The notes beneath the pieces were generated by a model, which did no database searches, was not told where the DNA came from, and saw only the letters and a program-made list of their open reading frames with translations. 64,000 nt of DNA from contig UBMI01000007.1 in the NCBI GenBank assembly GCA_900466475.1, forward strand, positions 390,569 to 454,568. Reading direction: 5' to 3'. The stretch's first letter is position 1; the number at the start of each line of letters is the position of its first letter. Of this stretch, positions 1 through 8,846 are shown piece after piece. The stretch is from Hyphomicrobiales bacterium. GTDB lineage: Bacteria > Pseudomonadota > Alphaproteobacteria > Rhizobiales > Rhizobiaceae. The position numbers and the translations under genes are program-made.

Positions 1-2
1 AG

Positions 3-431
3 CATCATTTGACCCGCAATGGCGTCACCACACCCGTGCTTTTTCTGACGGCACACGGGGACATTGCAATGAGCGTGCAGGCAATGAAGGCCGGAGCGCA
101 GGATTTCCTGACCAAACCCGTACGGGACCAGACCTTTCTCGATGCCGTGTCCAGCGCCATCGCAACAGATATCAGCCGCAGGAACGCCTTGTCTGCAGCC
201 GATCGATACGTTTCCCTTTTTGAAACCCTCACGGTACGCGAACGCCAGGTTCTGAAGCTGGTCGTATCCGGCGAAGTCAACAAACAGATAGCCTTCTCCC
301 TCGGGATCAGCGAATTTACGGTGAAGCTTCACCGCAGCAATATGATGAAAAAAATGCAGGTCAGTTCGGTGGCGCAGCTTTTCAATGTCTGGCAGGCGCT
401 GCCGTCGCATGTCCGGATGAACGATGGCTGA
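3..431 (+). CDS. FixJ/NodW-type response regulator, 5' end cut off by the window edge
   Basis: Only the last ~142 codons are present; the frame is open to the left edge, so the TTG at 9 is not the true start. The first half is the end of a receiver domain, with the conserved Lys in the LTKP motif and an MKAGAxDFL stretch typical of FixJ/NodW proteins. The phosphorylated Asp lies outside the window. The second half is a LuxR-type DNA-binding domain: LTxRERxVL, then the recognition helix region around NKQIAFSLGISEFTVKLHR. It ends 60 bp before a histidine kinase on the same strand, which is probably its partner. Target genes cannot be read from this sequence. Confidence 0.88.
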   Translation, partial: HHLTRNGVTTPVLFLTAHGDIAMSVQAMKAGAQDFLTKPVRDQTFLDAVSSAIATDISRRNALSAADRYVSLFETLTVRERQVLKLVVSGEVNKQIAFSLGISEFTVKLHRSNMMKKMQVSSVAQLFNVWQALPSHVRMNDG

Positions 432-491
432 AATTATCCACCAGCGTCAGGTCGGGGAAAAGACAACGACAGCGAAGCAAAGAGGACTCCC

Positions 492-2771
492 ATGCAGTTG
501 ACATCGTCAAAAGTACGGATCGTCACGGCCATGGCTATTGGCGGCAGCGGCATCCTGCTGGCAGGGCTTTTCGCAGACACCTCCGGCATTCTCGTCGCAA
601 TGGTCGCCATCTGGCTCTATACAAGCTGGCGCACAGGTCTGGCCGTGCTGCTCATCGGCTGTTTGTTGACGGCGACCATCATTCTCTCCCCCGCCAATTT
701 CGGCGATGATGAACCCGTGCGGGTCGTCATGTTCGCCTGCTCCGCCACCGCGCTCTGGTTTTTCATCAACGTCTTCAAGCCGCAGAGCCTCTTCGACCGC
801 GTTTACAAGAATATCCAGCCCAATATCGAAGACATTCCGGGCTTTGGCTGGTCGGCCTATCCTGACGGCCGCCTGCGCTTCCTGAATCCGAAGGCGCTGG
901 ACTTTGTCGGCGTGACTGCCGAGGAAATGAGCAGGATCGCCAAGCTAGACAATCATTCATGGTGGAGCCTCTTCGTGCATCCCGACGATGTCGAGGGATG
1001 CAAGCAGCGATGGGAACACAGCCTGAGGACAGGCGAGCCGATCTTCGAAGAGCAGCGTGTGCGACGCGCCGACGGGACCTACCGATGGCTTCGCGATTCC
1101 GCCATCGCCTCGCGTGACGAACACGGCCACATTACGGCGTGGTTCGCGACATCGGTCGATATCGACGATCAGCGAAAGGCGGAAGCTGCTCTGCGGGAAA
1201 GCCGGGAGCAGCTGCAGCAGATGATCGACACAGTCCCGGCTCTCATCTGGTGCGCCAGCCCGGCCGGCGAAACCTCCTATATCAACAAGCCCCTTATGCA
1301 CTGGACCGGGATTTCGCTGCAGGGTAATGATCCCGTGGATACAAGGAGGTTCGCGACAGCGATCATCGACACGATCCACCCCGAAGACCAGACGCTGTTT
1401 CAGGAGAGCCTTTCACGGGCTTTCAAAACCGGCGAACGCTTCGCCCTGAAATATCGGCAGCGGCGCTGCGATGGCGTCTATCGCTGGATCGACGGGAAAG
1501 CCGAGCCGCTTCGCGATGCCGATGGCCAGATCATTCAGTGGTACGGCGTCTGCCTCGACATCCATGACGAGATGGAAGCGCATGAAGCAGCGCGCCAGCG
1601 GGAGGCGGAACTGCGCCTCATCGTCGATACGGTACCGTCTCTGATCTGGCTCATGACCCCCGAAGGACTTCCCTGCTATCTCAACAAGCGCTTCTCCGAA
1701 TGGGCCGGGCTCAACGAAGGCGATATTCATTCGAGGACGACGGAAGAGGTCGCTGCCGAAGCAGAACTTGTCCATCCCGAGGATCGCGCCGCAGTGACGG
1801 AGGCGTTCAGACATGCCATTGCAACGGGTCAGCCCATCAATCACAAGGGCCGGCTTCGCCATAAGGACGGGCAGTATCGATGGATGGACTCACGCGTCGA
1901 ACCCCTGCGCGACGAGAATGGCAAGATCATTCGCTGGTACGGCGTCAATCTCGACATCGACGACGAGGTCCGTGCGCAGGAGGCACTGCGCCAATCCGAC
2001 GAGAGATTGGCAAGGGCCCTGCGCGCGGCCAGCATGTCGGAACTTTCCGTCTCGATAGCGCATGAACTCAATCAACCGCTGCAGGCGGTGGTGGCCAATG
2101 CGAATGCTTTCCGCCGTTGGCTGAGCGCGGAACCGCCGAATCTCGAACGCGCCCTGCGGTCCGCCGACTGGATTGTGCGCGATGCCGATGCGGCCGCCGA
2201 AGTGGTCAGCCGCATCAGGGCGCTGTTCGGCAAGACCGCCTACCCCAGAACCGCAGTCGATCTGAACAATCTGATCAACGATGCCTGCGAACTGATCGCC
2301 GACAGGCTCGCCTCCAACAAGGTGAAGCTCGATGTCAATCTCGATCCTTATCTGCCTTCCACCAGCGCGGACCATGTGCAAATGGAACAGGTGATCCTCA
2401 ACCTCATCCGCAACGGCATCGAAGCGATGCACGATATCGAGCCCAGAGCCCGTACACTAAAGATCGAGTCCAGATTGCGGGACGGCGACACCGTCGAAGT
2501 GGAAGTGAGCGACCTGGGCACCGGGATCAGCGACACCGAGAAGATTTTCGAGGCGTTCTACACGACGAAGCAGGATGGGATGGGCATGGGCCTTGCGATT
2601 TGCCGGTCCATCATCGAATCCCACGGCGGGCGACTGTGGGCCGAGAATGGGCTTCGCGGCGGTGCGTCGATCACATTCAGCCTGCCGGTGCGCGATCTTC
2701 ACGCCAAGCCGGCACCGCGCGAAATCCACATCAGGCCGTCAGTCAAAGAACTCGAGGCCCTGTCAGCATGA
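492..2771 (+). CDS. Membrane-bound triple-PAS sensor histidine kinase
   Basis: A 759-aa sensor kinase. Hydrophobic helices fill roughly residues 10-95, followed by three PAS/PAC modules (about 110-230, 240-362 and 370-495), each ending in a WYG/WFA-type PAC stretch with DI(D/H)D. The HisKA domain has the phospho-acceptor His524 in HELNQPL. The ATPase domain shows an N box near 637 (NLIRNGIEAM), a G1 box near 674 (DLGTGI) and GMGMGLAI. An RBS-like GAGGA precedes the ATG. There is no fused receiver, so the FixJ-type regulator just upstream is the likely partner. The three cytoplasmic PAS domains suggest an internal or redox/ligand signal, but I cannot name it. Confidence 0.92.
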   Translation: MQLTSSKVRIVTAMAIGGSGILLAGLFADTSGILVAMVAIWLYTSWRTGLAVLLIGCLLTATIILSPANFGDDEPVRVVMFACSATALWFFINVFKPQSLFDRVYKNIQPNIEDIPGFGWSAYPDGRLRFLNPKALDFVGVTAEEMSRIAKLDNHSWWSLFVHPDDVEGCKQRWEHSLRTGEPIFEEQRVRRADGTYRWLRDSAIASRDEHGHITAWFATSVDIDDQRKAEAALRESREQLQQMIDTVPALIWCASPAGETSYINKPLMHWTGISLQGNDPVDTRRFATAIIDTIHPEDQTLFQESLSRAFKTGERFALKYRQRRCDGVYRWIDGKAEPLRDADGQIIQWYGVCLDIHDEMEAHEAARQREAELRLIVDTVPSLIWLMTPEGLPCYLNKRFSEWAGLNEGDIHSRTTEEVAAEAELVHPEDRAAVTEAFRHAIATGQPINHKGRLRHKDGQYRWMDSRVEPLRDENGKIIRWYGVNLDIDDEVRAQEALRQSDERLARALRAASMSELSVSIAHELNQPLQAVVANANAFRRWLSAEPPNLERALRSADWIVRDADAAAEVVSRIRALFGKTAYPRTAVDLNNLINDACELIADRLASNKVKLDVNLDPYLPSTSADHVQMEQVILNLIRNGIEAMHDIEPRARTLKIESRLRDGDTVEVEVSDLGTGISDTEKIFEAFYTTKQDGMGMGLAICRSIIESHGGRLWAENGLRGGASITFSLPVRDLHAKPAPREIHIRPSVKELEALSA

Positions 2772-2838
2772 CTAGCAGCGACAAACGCACCACGCTGGCT
2801 CTCGCCATCTGTTGATCGTGGTGGGGGAGTAATCCGGC

Positions 2839-3375
2839 TTAACGGATACCATCTTGAGCGGCGTTTTGCGCCGCCAGATCTTGACGCCATTGGCTGGGTG
2901 TCGTTCCGACGAAACGCCGGAACAACCGGCTGAAATGCGCGTGATCCGACAAGCCGCAAGCAAAGGCGATATCACCCATTTCATGCTCGGAGGCGAGCAG
3001 CAACGTCCGGGCACGTTCGATCCGCTGATGCATGACAAAAGCATAAGGTGACATGCCGAAGCTGATCGAAAAGGCGCGTCGGAAATGGCCCGGGCTGAGC
3101 TTTGCCGCAGCCGCCAGATCCTCGACACGAACCGGCCCTTCCAGCCTTGCATCGACATAGTCAGTGACGCGTTTGACCTGCCAGTTGCTGAGCCCGGTCC
3201 TGCGGCGGACATTTGTCTCTGAGACCTGCGACCGATCACGGGACTCGGAGGAACCACCGCAACGCGGCACCGCCAAAACGCCTTCCTTCAACCTGATCTC
3301 GTCATCCATCAGACCGCCCCATGCCACATCGGGATCGCCATATCCAGATGAACTCTGATCGCCCCGGAAATCCAT
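2839..3375 (-). CDS. AraC-family regulator, short form
   Basis: A 178-aa protein whose C-terminal ~110 residues form the two helix-turn-helix motifs of AraC/XylS regulators: DLAAAAKLSPGHFRRAFS for the first, and IAFACGLSDHAHFSRLFRRFVGTTPSQWR for the second. The N-terminal ~65 residues are low in recognisable structure and too short for a cupin sensor domain. It may therefore be a DNA-binding-only AraC protein or one that lost its sensor. It converges on the histidine kinase and lies just downstream of the ABC permease gene on the same strand (48-bp gap), so it could be the last gene of that operon. No ligand can be inferred. Confidence 0.85.
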   Translation of the reverse strand: MDFRGDQSSSGYGDPDVAWGGLMDDEIRLKEGVLAVPRCGGSSESRDRSQVSETNVRRRTGLSNWQVKRVTDYVDARLEGPVRVEDLAAAAKLSPGHFRRAFSISFGMSPYAFVMHQRIERARTLLLASEHEMGDIAFACGLSDHAHFSRLFRRFVGTTPSQWRQDLAAQNAAQDGIR

Positions 3376-3423
3376 AGGGTTGAGGACTAGCGAACTAGGC
3401 CGGAGGGATAGGTTTCGAGAATG

Positions 3424-4413
3424 CTACAGCTCGATACGCGGATCGGCGAGCGTCTGCAAAATTTCGACAACGATGTTTACGAGGATGTAGAACGTTCCAA
3501 GAACAACCGTGACTCCGAGCACGGCTGGAAGATCGGCGCTGCTCAGGGACTGAACCATATAAAGCCCAAGGCCCGGCCACCCGAACACGAGTTCGACGAT
3601 CAGCAGGTTGCCGAACAGAAGCCGGATTTGCAGACCAACCATCGCTAATGCCGGAGATGCAGCGTTGCGAAGACCATGGCGCAAGACGACCACCGCCTCC
3701 CGAAGACCCTTTCCCCGTGCAGTTCCGATGTAGGGCTGCTGCATCACTTCGCGCAGCGCACTGTCGAGGCTTCGTCCCATCGCCACGGCAATCGGCAGCG
3801 CCAGAGCCAGGGCCGGCAGGAGCAGATGTCTTACGGCATCCAGGCTGAGGTCGCCCCGGCCGCCGATAAGCGCGTCGATCATGTTGAAGCCAGTCGGGCC
3901 GCCTATATCGTCCTCGCTCATCCGGCCCGAACCCGGCAACCAGCCAAGACGGAACCAGAGAAAATAGACCAAAAGCAAGGCCGACATGAACGTCGGAACC
4001 GAGCCGGCCGCGATCAAGAGGAATCTCAACCCCCCAGAGCCGCCCAGGATACGGGGCATCACCGCAATGACAGCTGCCAGTACAAGGCCAATGCAGAGAG
4101 CAGCTAGTGACAGTTCGAGTGAAGCGGGCAGATATTCTCTTATGTCGGCGGCCACGGGCTGACGGGTTCTGGTCGACGTCCCGAGATCACCTTCAGCGAG
4201 CCGCGAGAGAAACCGGCCATACTGGACGATAATTGGATCATCGAGGCCGAGTTGCTGGCGAAGAGCGTTCACACTCGAAAGCGGCGTGAGCGGTCCGGCG
4301 ATAGCGCGCGCGGGATCTGCCGGAATGATGCTTTGCAGGCAGAACACGGCAAAGCTCATTGCCAAGAGAACGACCACGAGACCCGATAGGCGCCTTATAA
4401 AGTAGACCAGCAT
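3424..4413 (-). CDS. Peptide/nickel-type ABC transporter permease, DppB-like
   Basis: A 329-aa integral membrane protein of the DppB/OppB family. The N-terminus (one membrane helix with a family-typical MSFAVFCLQSIIPADPAR stretch) is followed by about five more helices. The binding-protein-dependent permease EAA loop is near GTARGKGLREAVVVLRHGLRNAASPA. It pairs with the DppC-like permease immediately upstream (3-bp gap) to form the channel of an importer. Gene order on the minus strand is binding protein, fused ATPase, DppC-like, DppB-like. The substrate could be a peptide, nickel chelate, opine or glycoside; the sequence does not decide. Confidence 0.9.
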   Translation of the reverse strand: MLVYFIRRLSGLVVVLLAMSFAVFCLQSIIPADPARAIAGPLTPLSSVNALRQQLGLDDPIIVQYGRFLSRLAEGDLGTSTRTRQPVAADIREYLPASLELSLAALCIGLVLAAVIAVMPRILGGSGGLRFLLIAAGSVPTFMSALLLVYFLWFRLGWLPGSGRMSEDDIGGPTGFNMIDALIGGRGDLSLDAVRHLLLPALALALPIAVAMGRSLDSALREVMQQPYIGTARGKGLREAVVVLRHGLRNAASPALAMVGLQIRLLFGNLLIVELVFGWPGLGLYMVQSLSSADLPAVLGVTVVLGTFYILVNIVVEILQTLADPRIEL

Positions 4414-4416
4414 ATC

Positions 4417-5271
4417 CTAGGTTCCTCGCAACGCCGTGCGAAGGCCGTCTCCCGCAAGATTGGCGAGAAGACAGATGATAAAAATGGCCGCCGCCGGCAA
4501 TATTGGCAGCCACCAATAAATGGACAGACTATCAAGCGCCCTCGATGTCATCGCCCCGAGCTCAGGCGCCGGGGCCGGTTGGCCGAGCCCGATGAAGGAC
4601 ATGAGCGACATCGTCATAATGGCCGTTGCGACATCCAGTGTCGCCGCCACGAGCAGGGCCGGAAGTGCGCCCGGAAGAAGGTAGCGCAGCAGCAGGCGCG
4701 GGCCGCTGATACCGGCAATTCTTGCAGCCTCGACATGCGGACGACCGTTCAGCCGCCGAAGCTCGTCGCGGGATATGCGCGCATACCAGGGCCACCACGC
4801 GATACCCATCGCAATCATCGTATTAGTAAGTCCTCCGCCCAGGGTGGCGATTATCGCCAGCGCCACCAGCGTCGATGGCATGACCAGGAAGAACTCCGCT
4901 ACCCATTGCGCCAGCATGTCGAGCCTGCGGCTGATGAGACGGGGTATCATGCCGACGCATGTGCCGACGACGAGGCTGATGAGGACAAGGGCAAGCGCGG
5001 GCAGCCATGTATATTGGATACCGATGACGATACGCGAAAAGAGATCGCGCCCGATCTCGTCTGTCCCGAACCAGTGCTCGGCGGAAGGCGGCAGATAGGC
5101 CGCCGCGACACGGAGCTGCGGGTCGAATGGCGTGAGCCATGCGGCGAACAACGCGATGATCGTTACGGCAACTACGCCAAAAAGCCCAATCCGGTCGATC
5201 CAGCTGGTGCGGCCGAGAACAACGGGCCAGCGCACGAAGCGTCCCTCGGGAAGGAACTCGGGAACGTTCAT
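4417..5271 (-). CDS. Peptide/nickel-type ABC transporter permease, DppC-like
   Basis: A 284-aa DppC/OppC-family permease. After one N-terminal helix it carries the family hallmark HWFGTDEIGRDLFSRI, which precedes the transmembrane core. The EAA-type coupling loop is around EAARIAGISGPRLLLRYLLP, which contacts the ATPase. The start codon overlaps the stop of the fused ATPase gene by 4 bp, so translation is probably coupled. It should heterodimerise with the DppB-like permease encoded next. Confidence 0.9.
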   Translation of the reverse strand: MNVPEFLPEGRFVRWPVVLGRTSWIDRIGLFGVVAVTIIALFAAWLTPFDPQLRVAAAYLPPSAEHWFGTDEIGRDLFSRIVIGIQYTWLPALALVLISLVVGTCVGMIPRLISRRLDMLAQWVAEFFLVMPSTLVALAIIATLGGGLTNTMIAMGIAWWPWYARISRDELRRLNGRPHVEAARIAGISGPRLLLRYLLPGALPALLVAATLDVATAIMTMSLMSFIGLGQPAPAPELGAMTSRALDSLSIYWWLPILPAAAIFIICLLANLAGDGLRTALRGT

Positions 5272-7049
5272 AGGTCCGGTCCGCTTGTGCTCGCTTGGGT
5301 TCTCGGCATCCCTGCGAGAACGGAGCCCATCGATGGTACATTAAAACCGTCAGTGATCTCATCTGGATCACCCTGCTGCACCACCCGACCTTCATCCAGC
5401 ACAGCGATACGATCGGCGATTATTCTTGCGGCGGCCAGATCATGGGTAACGAAAAGCACGGCCATGTCTAAGCGGCGCCTGATCTCGCCGAGAAGGTTCA
5501 ACGTGGTCGCAGCAAGCGATACATCGAGCGCGCTGATCGGCTCGTCGCAGAGCAGAAGTTTCGGCGGCACGATGATCGCGCGGGCGATGACGGCACGCTG
5601 GCATTGACCAATGGACAGACCGGCCGGCAGTGAAGACATCAAGCTGTCGTCGAGGCCGACCATTTCTAGCGCCCTGCCAACCTTTTGAAGACGCTCTGCC
5701 TTGTTAAGACCCAGATACCGCAACCGGTCGCCGATCTGTTCGCCGATGGAAAGCCAAGGCGTGAGGGATGCCGCAGCATCCTGAAAGACAATTTGTGGCG
5801 CATTGTCGATACAGAAAATCTCTCCACCATCAGGCAGCAGAAGTCCGGCCGCGAGCCTGATAATCGTCGATTTGCCGGCGCCGCTTTTCCCAAGCAGGGC
5901 CACGCACTCACCAAGCGCGACCGAAAGATTGACCGATTCCAGCACCTGCTGAGATCTGCGGCGACCAAAGGGGCCGGTGGATGTAAAGCTCTTCCTGACA
6001 TTGGACAACCGCAGCGCTTCCACGGGCTTCGCCGCTGTGACCATCGGCCAGACTTCCGTAGAACGAAGTTGATCTGCGCTGGATTTGACCAGGTCGGTGA
6101 AGAAGCACGCCGCCGTGTGGCCGCTGACAGAAAGCTGCGTTGGTTGGGGCCGGCTATTTAAGCACTTGTCCCGGACGATGAGGCAACGGGAGGCATAACA
6201 ACAAACGTTTTCCAGATCGGCGAGCCTCATCCGCTCGACCGGCAGAGTAGGCAGAAGGTGCGTGCGATCCGTGTCAAAATCGAATCGAGTGGCAAGCAGA
6301 CCGGCCAGGTAGGGATGGCCGGGATTTGTCAAAACATCTGCCGTTCTACCCAATTCCAGAATGCGCCCGCCATAGATTACAAGCACACGATCCGCGAGCG
6401 ATGCAGCTGCGACAAGATTATGGGTGATGAAAAGAATTGTAGTCTGCTGCTCCCGAGCGATCTTGCGTAGCAGTTCGAGAACCTTACTTCGCAAGGTTAA
6501 GTCGAGTGAGGTAATTGACTCATCGGCAATCAGAACTTTTGGCTGTGCCATCAATGCCATCGCGATCAGGACGCGCTGGCGCTGCCCACCAGACAGGCGA
6601 TGCGGAAATGTGTCGAGTATGGCTTTCGTGTTCTCGAGTCCGACCCTGCCAAGCCAATCCCCGATGAAGCTGTCGTCTCCATCGGCCGATTCCCGGAGTT
6701 GATGGCGGATCGTCATCGTCGGGTTGAGGGCACCCATCGGATCCTGGGGAATGGCACGCACAAGCGAGTGACGTGCCGCACGAAGAACCCGCGGCTCTGC
6801 CCCCACTATCTCCAAACCGGCAAGATCGATCGAGCCGCTGACCTTCGGCTCGCTAGAGGCCGGCAGAAGACCCTGAATTGTTGCTCCAAGCGTAGATTTG
6901 CCCGAGCCGCTCTCTCCGACGACCGCAATGATCTCACCCGGGAGCGCCTCGAAATTGATCCCATCGAGCACAAGGTGATCACGATCGCTTCGCCGCAGGA
7001 CGACACTGAGATTGGCGATGGAGAGGACTGCCTTGCTCACAGCCATCAT
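5268..7049 (-). CDS. Fused double ATPase of a peptide/nickel-type ABC importer (DppD-DppF fusion)
   Basis: A 593-aa protein with two complete ABC cassettes. Cassette 1 (about 1-320) has Walker A GESGSGKST and signature LSGGQRQRV, and ends with the oligopeptide-family C-terminal extension containing a cysteine cluster (CCYASRCLIVRDKC) like those that bind iron-sulphur in DppD/DppF. Cassette 2 (about 345-590) has Walker A GKSGAGKST but an altered signature, LSIGQCQRAV, in place of LSGGQ. Most systems encode DppD and DppF separately; here one chain supplies both sites. Either ATG at 7049 or 7046 could be used; the GAGG before 7046 fits better. It is followed by the DppC-like permease with a 4-bp overlap. 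Confidence 0.9.
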   Translation of the reverse strand: MMAVSKAVLSIANLSVVLRRSDRDHLVLDGINFEALPGEIIAVVGESGSGKSTLGATIQGLLPASSEPKVSGSIDLAGLEIVGAEPRVLRAARHSLVRAIPQDPMGALNPTMTIRHQLRESADGDDSFIGDWLGRVGLENTKAILDTFPHRLSGGQRQRVLIAMALMAQPKVLIADESITSLDLTLRSKVLELLRKIAREQQTTILFITHNLVAAASLADRVLVIYGGRILELGRTADVLTNPGHPYLAGLLATRFDFDTDRTHLLPTLPVERMRLADLENVCCYASRCLIVRDKCLNSRPQPTQLSVSGHTAACFFTDLVKSSADQLRSTEVWPMVTAAKPVEALRLSNVRKSFTSTGPFGRRRSQQVLESVNLSVALGECVALLGKSGAGKSTIIRLAAGLLLPDGGEIFCIDNAPQIVFQDAAASLTPWLSIGEQIGDRLRYLGLNKAERLQKVGRALEMVGLDDSLMSSLPAGLSIGQCQRAVIARAIIVPPKLLLCDEPISALDVSLAATTLNLLGEIRRRLDMAVLFVTHDLAAARIIADRIAVLDEGRVVQQGDPDEITDGFNVPSMGSVLAGMPRTQASTSGPDL

Positions 7050-7104
7050 GCCTCACAGGCTGAGTTAGAGCCACGAACTCCATCTGAGGCCGGCACCCCG
7101 GCCA

Positions 7105-8658
7105 TCAGCGTCTCACGCTCGAAAAATCGATGCTGCCTCTTGGAAAGACCGGCCGCAGACCCAGATCCTTCAGCCCCGTGCGATGAACTACAACGTCGTC
7201 GACATCGACGAGCGGGATGAAATGGCCTGCATCGAAATACATCTGGCCGGCTTTTTCATAAAGCGCGTTGCGCGCGCCGATATCCGCTTTGGACGCGCCT
7301 TCCGCGACAAGCGCATCCGCATCCGGAAGCGCCCTGCCGTAAAGATTGAGCGGCGCATCCTTGGTGAAGAAGGCCTTCGCCTGATTGTCGGGATGAGCCG
7401 CGTCCGGTGAAGCGATGATCAGCAGCATGTCCGGAGCTGCAGGGTCGCCCTTCATGGCATAGGCCGCCCCCGGCGGCATGATATGGGAGGTGGCCTGGAC
7501 ACCGATGAGAGATAGCCCGGCGATCATCAGGTCGGCAATTCGCCCGTAGCTCGGATTGGCGCTGTAGAGTCCGATGCTGAGGGTGACCGCTCCGTGCCTG
7601 GCGATGGCAGATTTCGCTGCCTCGATATCCGCCGGAAACTGCACTGGCTGACCCGGATCCAGCATGATGTTCGGATAGAGCGATTTCGAGACATGCGCAT
7701 ATTGCCCGAAAGCATCGCTCGCCCACAAATTCGGGTTGATCGCGGTCAGAACCGCCTTGCGGACCTCGGCATCGTCGAGCGGCGATCCCGGCTTAATGAA
7801 GGCCTCGTATTGTGTCATGCTGGGGGCCGACGTTATTTGCAGATCGGCTGGCAGGCTACTGAGCTGCGCGAACGGGAAATTGGCAGGTACGGCATCGATC
7901 TCACCGGCTTTCAATTTGAGAATCTGCTGGCCGATATCAGGAATGACCAAGAACTCCACCTTGCCGAAAAAAGGTTTTGCCCCCCAATAGTTTGCGTTCC
8001 GCTCGAGCACATATCGCTCACCTCGCTTGAATTCGGCGAGCTTGAAGGGCCCGGTTCCAACCGCATGATCGGTCAGCCATCCCGTGGCAAGGTCGCCCTT
8101 GGCATGATCGGAAAGGGCTCCCGGGCTGATGACTTTCGGTCCCCACGGGCTTGCGAGACTATCCATGAAGGAAGGCTGTGTATGGTGCAGCGTGATGACG
8201 ACGGTGGAAGCATCCGGTGCTGCGATATCTGCCATGTTGGCGAGCGTATAGTTCTGGACAAGACCGCCGTCGCGACGGCGCTTGAATGAGGTGACAACCG
8301 CATCCGCGTTCAAGTCCGTACCGTCATGAAACTTGACGCCGTCGACAAGGTGAAACGTATAGGCCAGACCGTCCCCCGATACCTCCCAGCTCTTTGCCAG
8401 CAAGCCGGCGATCTTCGTTGAGCCGGCTTCATATTTGACGAGACCCTCGTAGACGCTGTCGAGTGTCGTCAATCCGGCAACCTCAAAACCGTTGTCGGGG
8501 TCGAGACTGCCTATATCGGACGAATAGGGAATGCGCAGGACATCTTCAGCATGACCCGTAACAACGAAAATCAGCAGTCCAAGTGAAAGGGCAATCAGGC
8601 GAAGACCGATAGCTCGGCTGGTGCGTGCGAATATCGAAGCGAACAGGAATTTCGGCAT
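7105..8658 (-). CDS. Periplasmic solute-binding protein, family 5 (DppA/OppA-like)
   Basis: A 517-aa exported binding protein. A signal peptide spans about residues 1-37 (positively charged start, hydrophobic LIALSLGLLIFVVTG, then HAED). The mature protein carries family-5 landmarks: SLDPDNGFE near the start, YEGLVKY, LAKSWEVSGDGLAYTFHLVDGVKFHDGTDLNADAVV, and GTGPFKLAEFKRGERYVLERNANYWG. It is the first gene of the leftward importer operon, 55 bp before the fused ATPase. It delivers substrate to the DppB/C-like channel. The ligand is unknown. Confidence 0.9.
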   Translation of the reverse strand: MPKFLFASIFARTSRAIGLRLIALSLGLLIFVVTGHAEDVLRIPYSSDIGSLDPDNGFEVAGLTTLDSVYEGLVKYEAGSTKIAGLLAKSWEVSGDGLAYTFHLVDGVKFHDGTDLNADAVVTSFKRRRDGGLVQNYTLANMADIAAPDASTVVITLHHTQPSFMDSLASPWGPKVISPGALSDHAKGDLATGWLTDHAVGTGPFKLAEFKRGERYVLERNANYWGAKPFFGKVEFLVIPDIGQQILKLKAGEIDAVPANFPFAQLSSLPADLQITSAPSMTQYEAFIKPGSPLDDAEVRKAVLTAINPNLWASDAFGQYAHVSKSLYPNIMLDPGQPVQFPADIEAAKSAIARHGAVTLSIGLYSANPSYGRIADLMIAGLSLIGVQATSHIMPPGAAYAMKGDPAAPDMLLIIASPDAAHPDNQAKAFFTKDAPLNLYGRALPDADALVAEGASKADIGARNALYEKAGQMYFDAGHFIPLVDVDDVVVHRTGLKDLGLRPVFPRGSIDFSSVRR

Positions 8659-8846
8659 GAGTGATCCGTTATTGTGTCATACCGGTCGCAGGCGGCGGAA
8701 GCACAAGGCGGCCAAATGCCCGATGCGCAACCGTTGCCAACGCCGTTGTCATCACAATCATAGCGGCACGTTGCTGAAAATCCTTGAAGATTCCGCGCCA
8801 TAAATATTTCCGGATTCCTTGCCGGACCATATCGCGGAAGCATGTT

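Noticed and set aside
8669..8830. A 53-codon minus-strand frame between the FAD hydroxylase and the binding-protein gene (starts MVRQGIRKYLWRGIFKDF).
   Set aside because: No RBS before its ATG, third-position GC well below the neighbours, and the gap is where the importer promoter should lie. It might be a chance frame.
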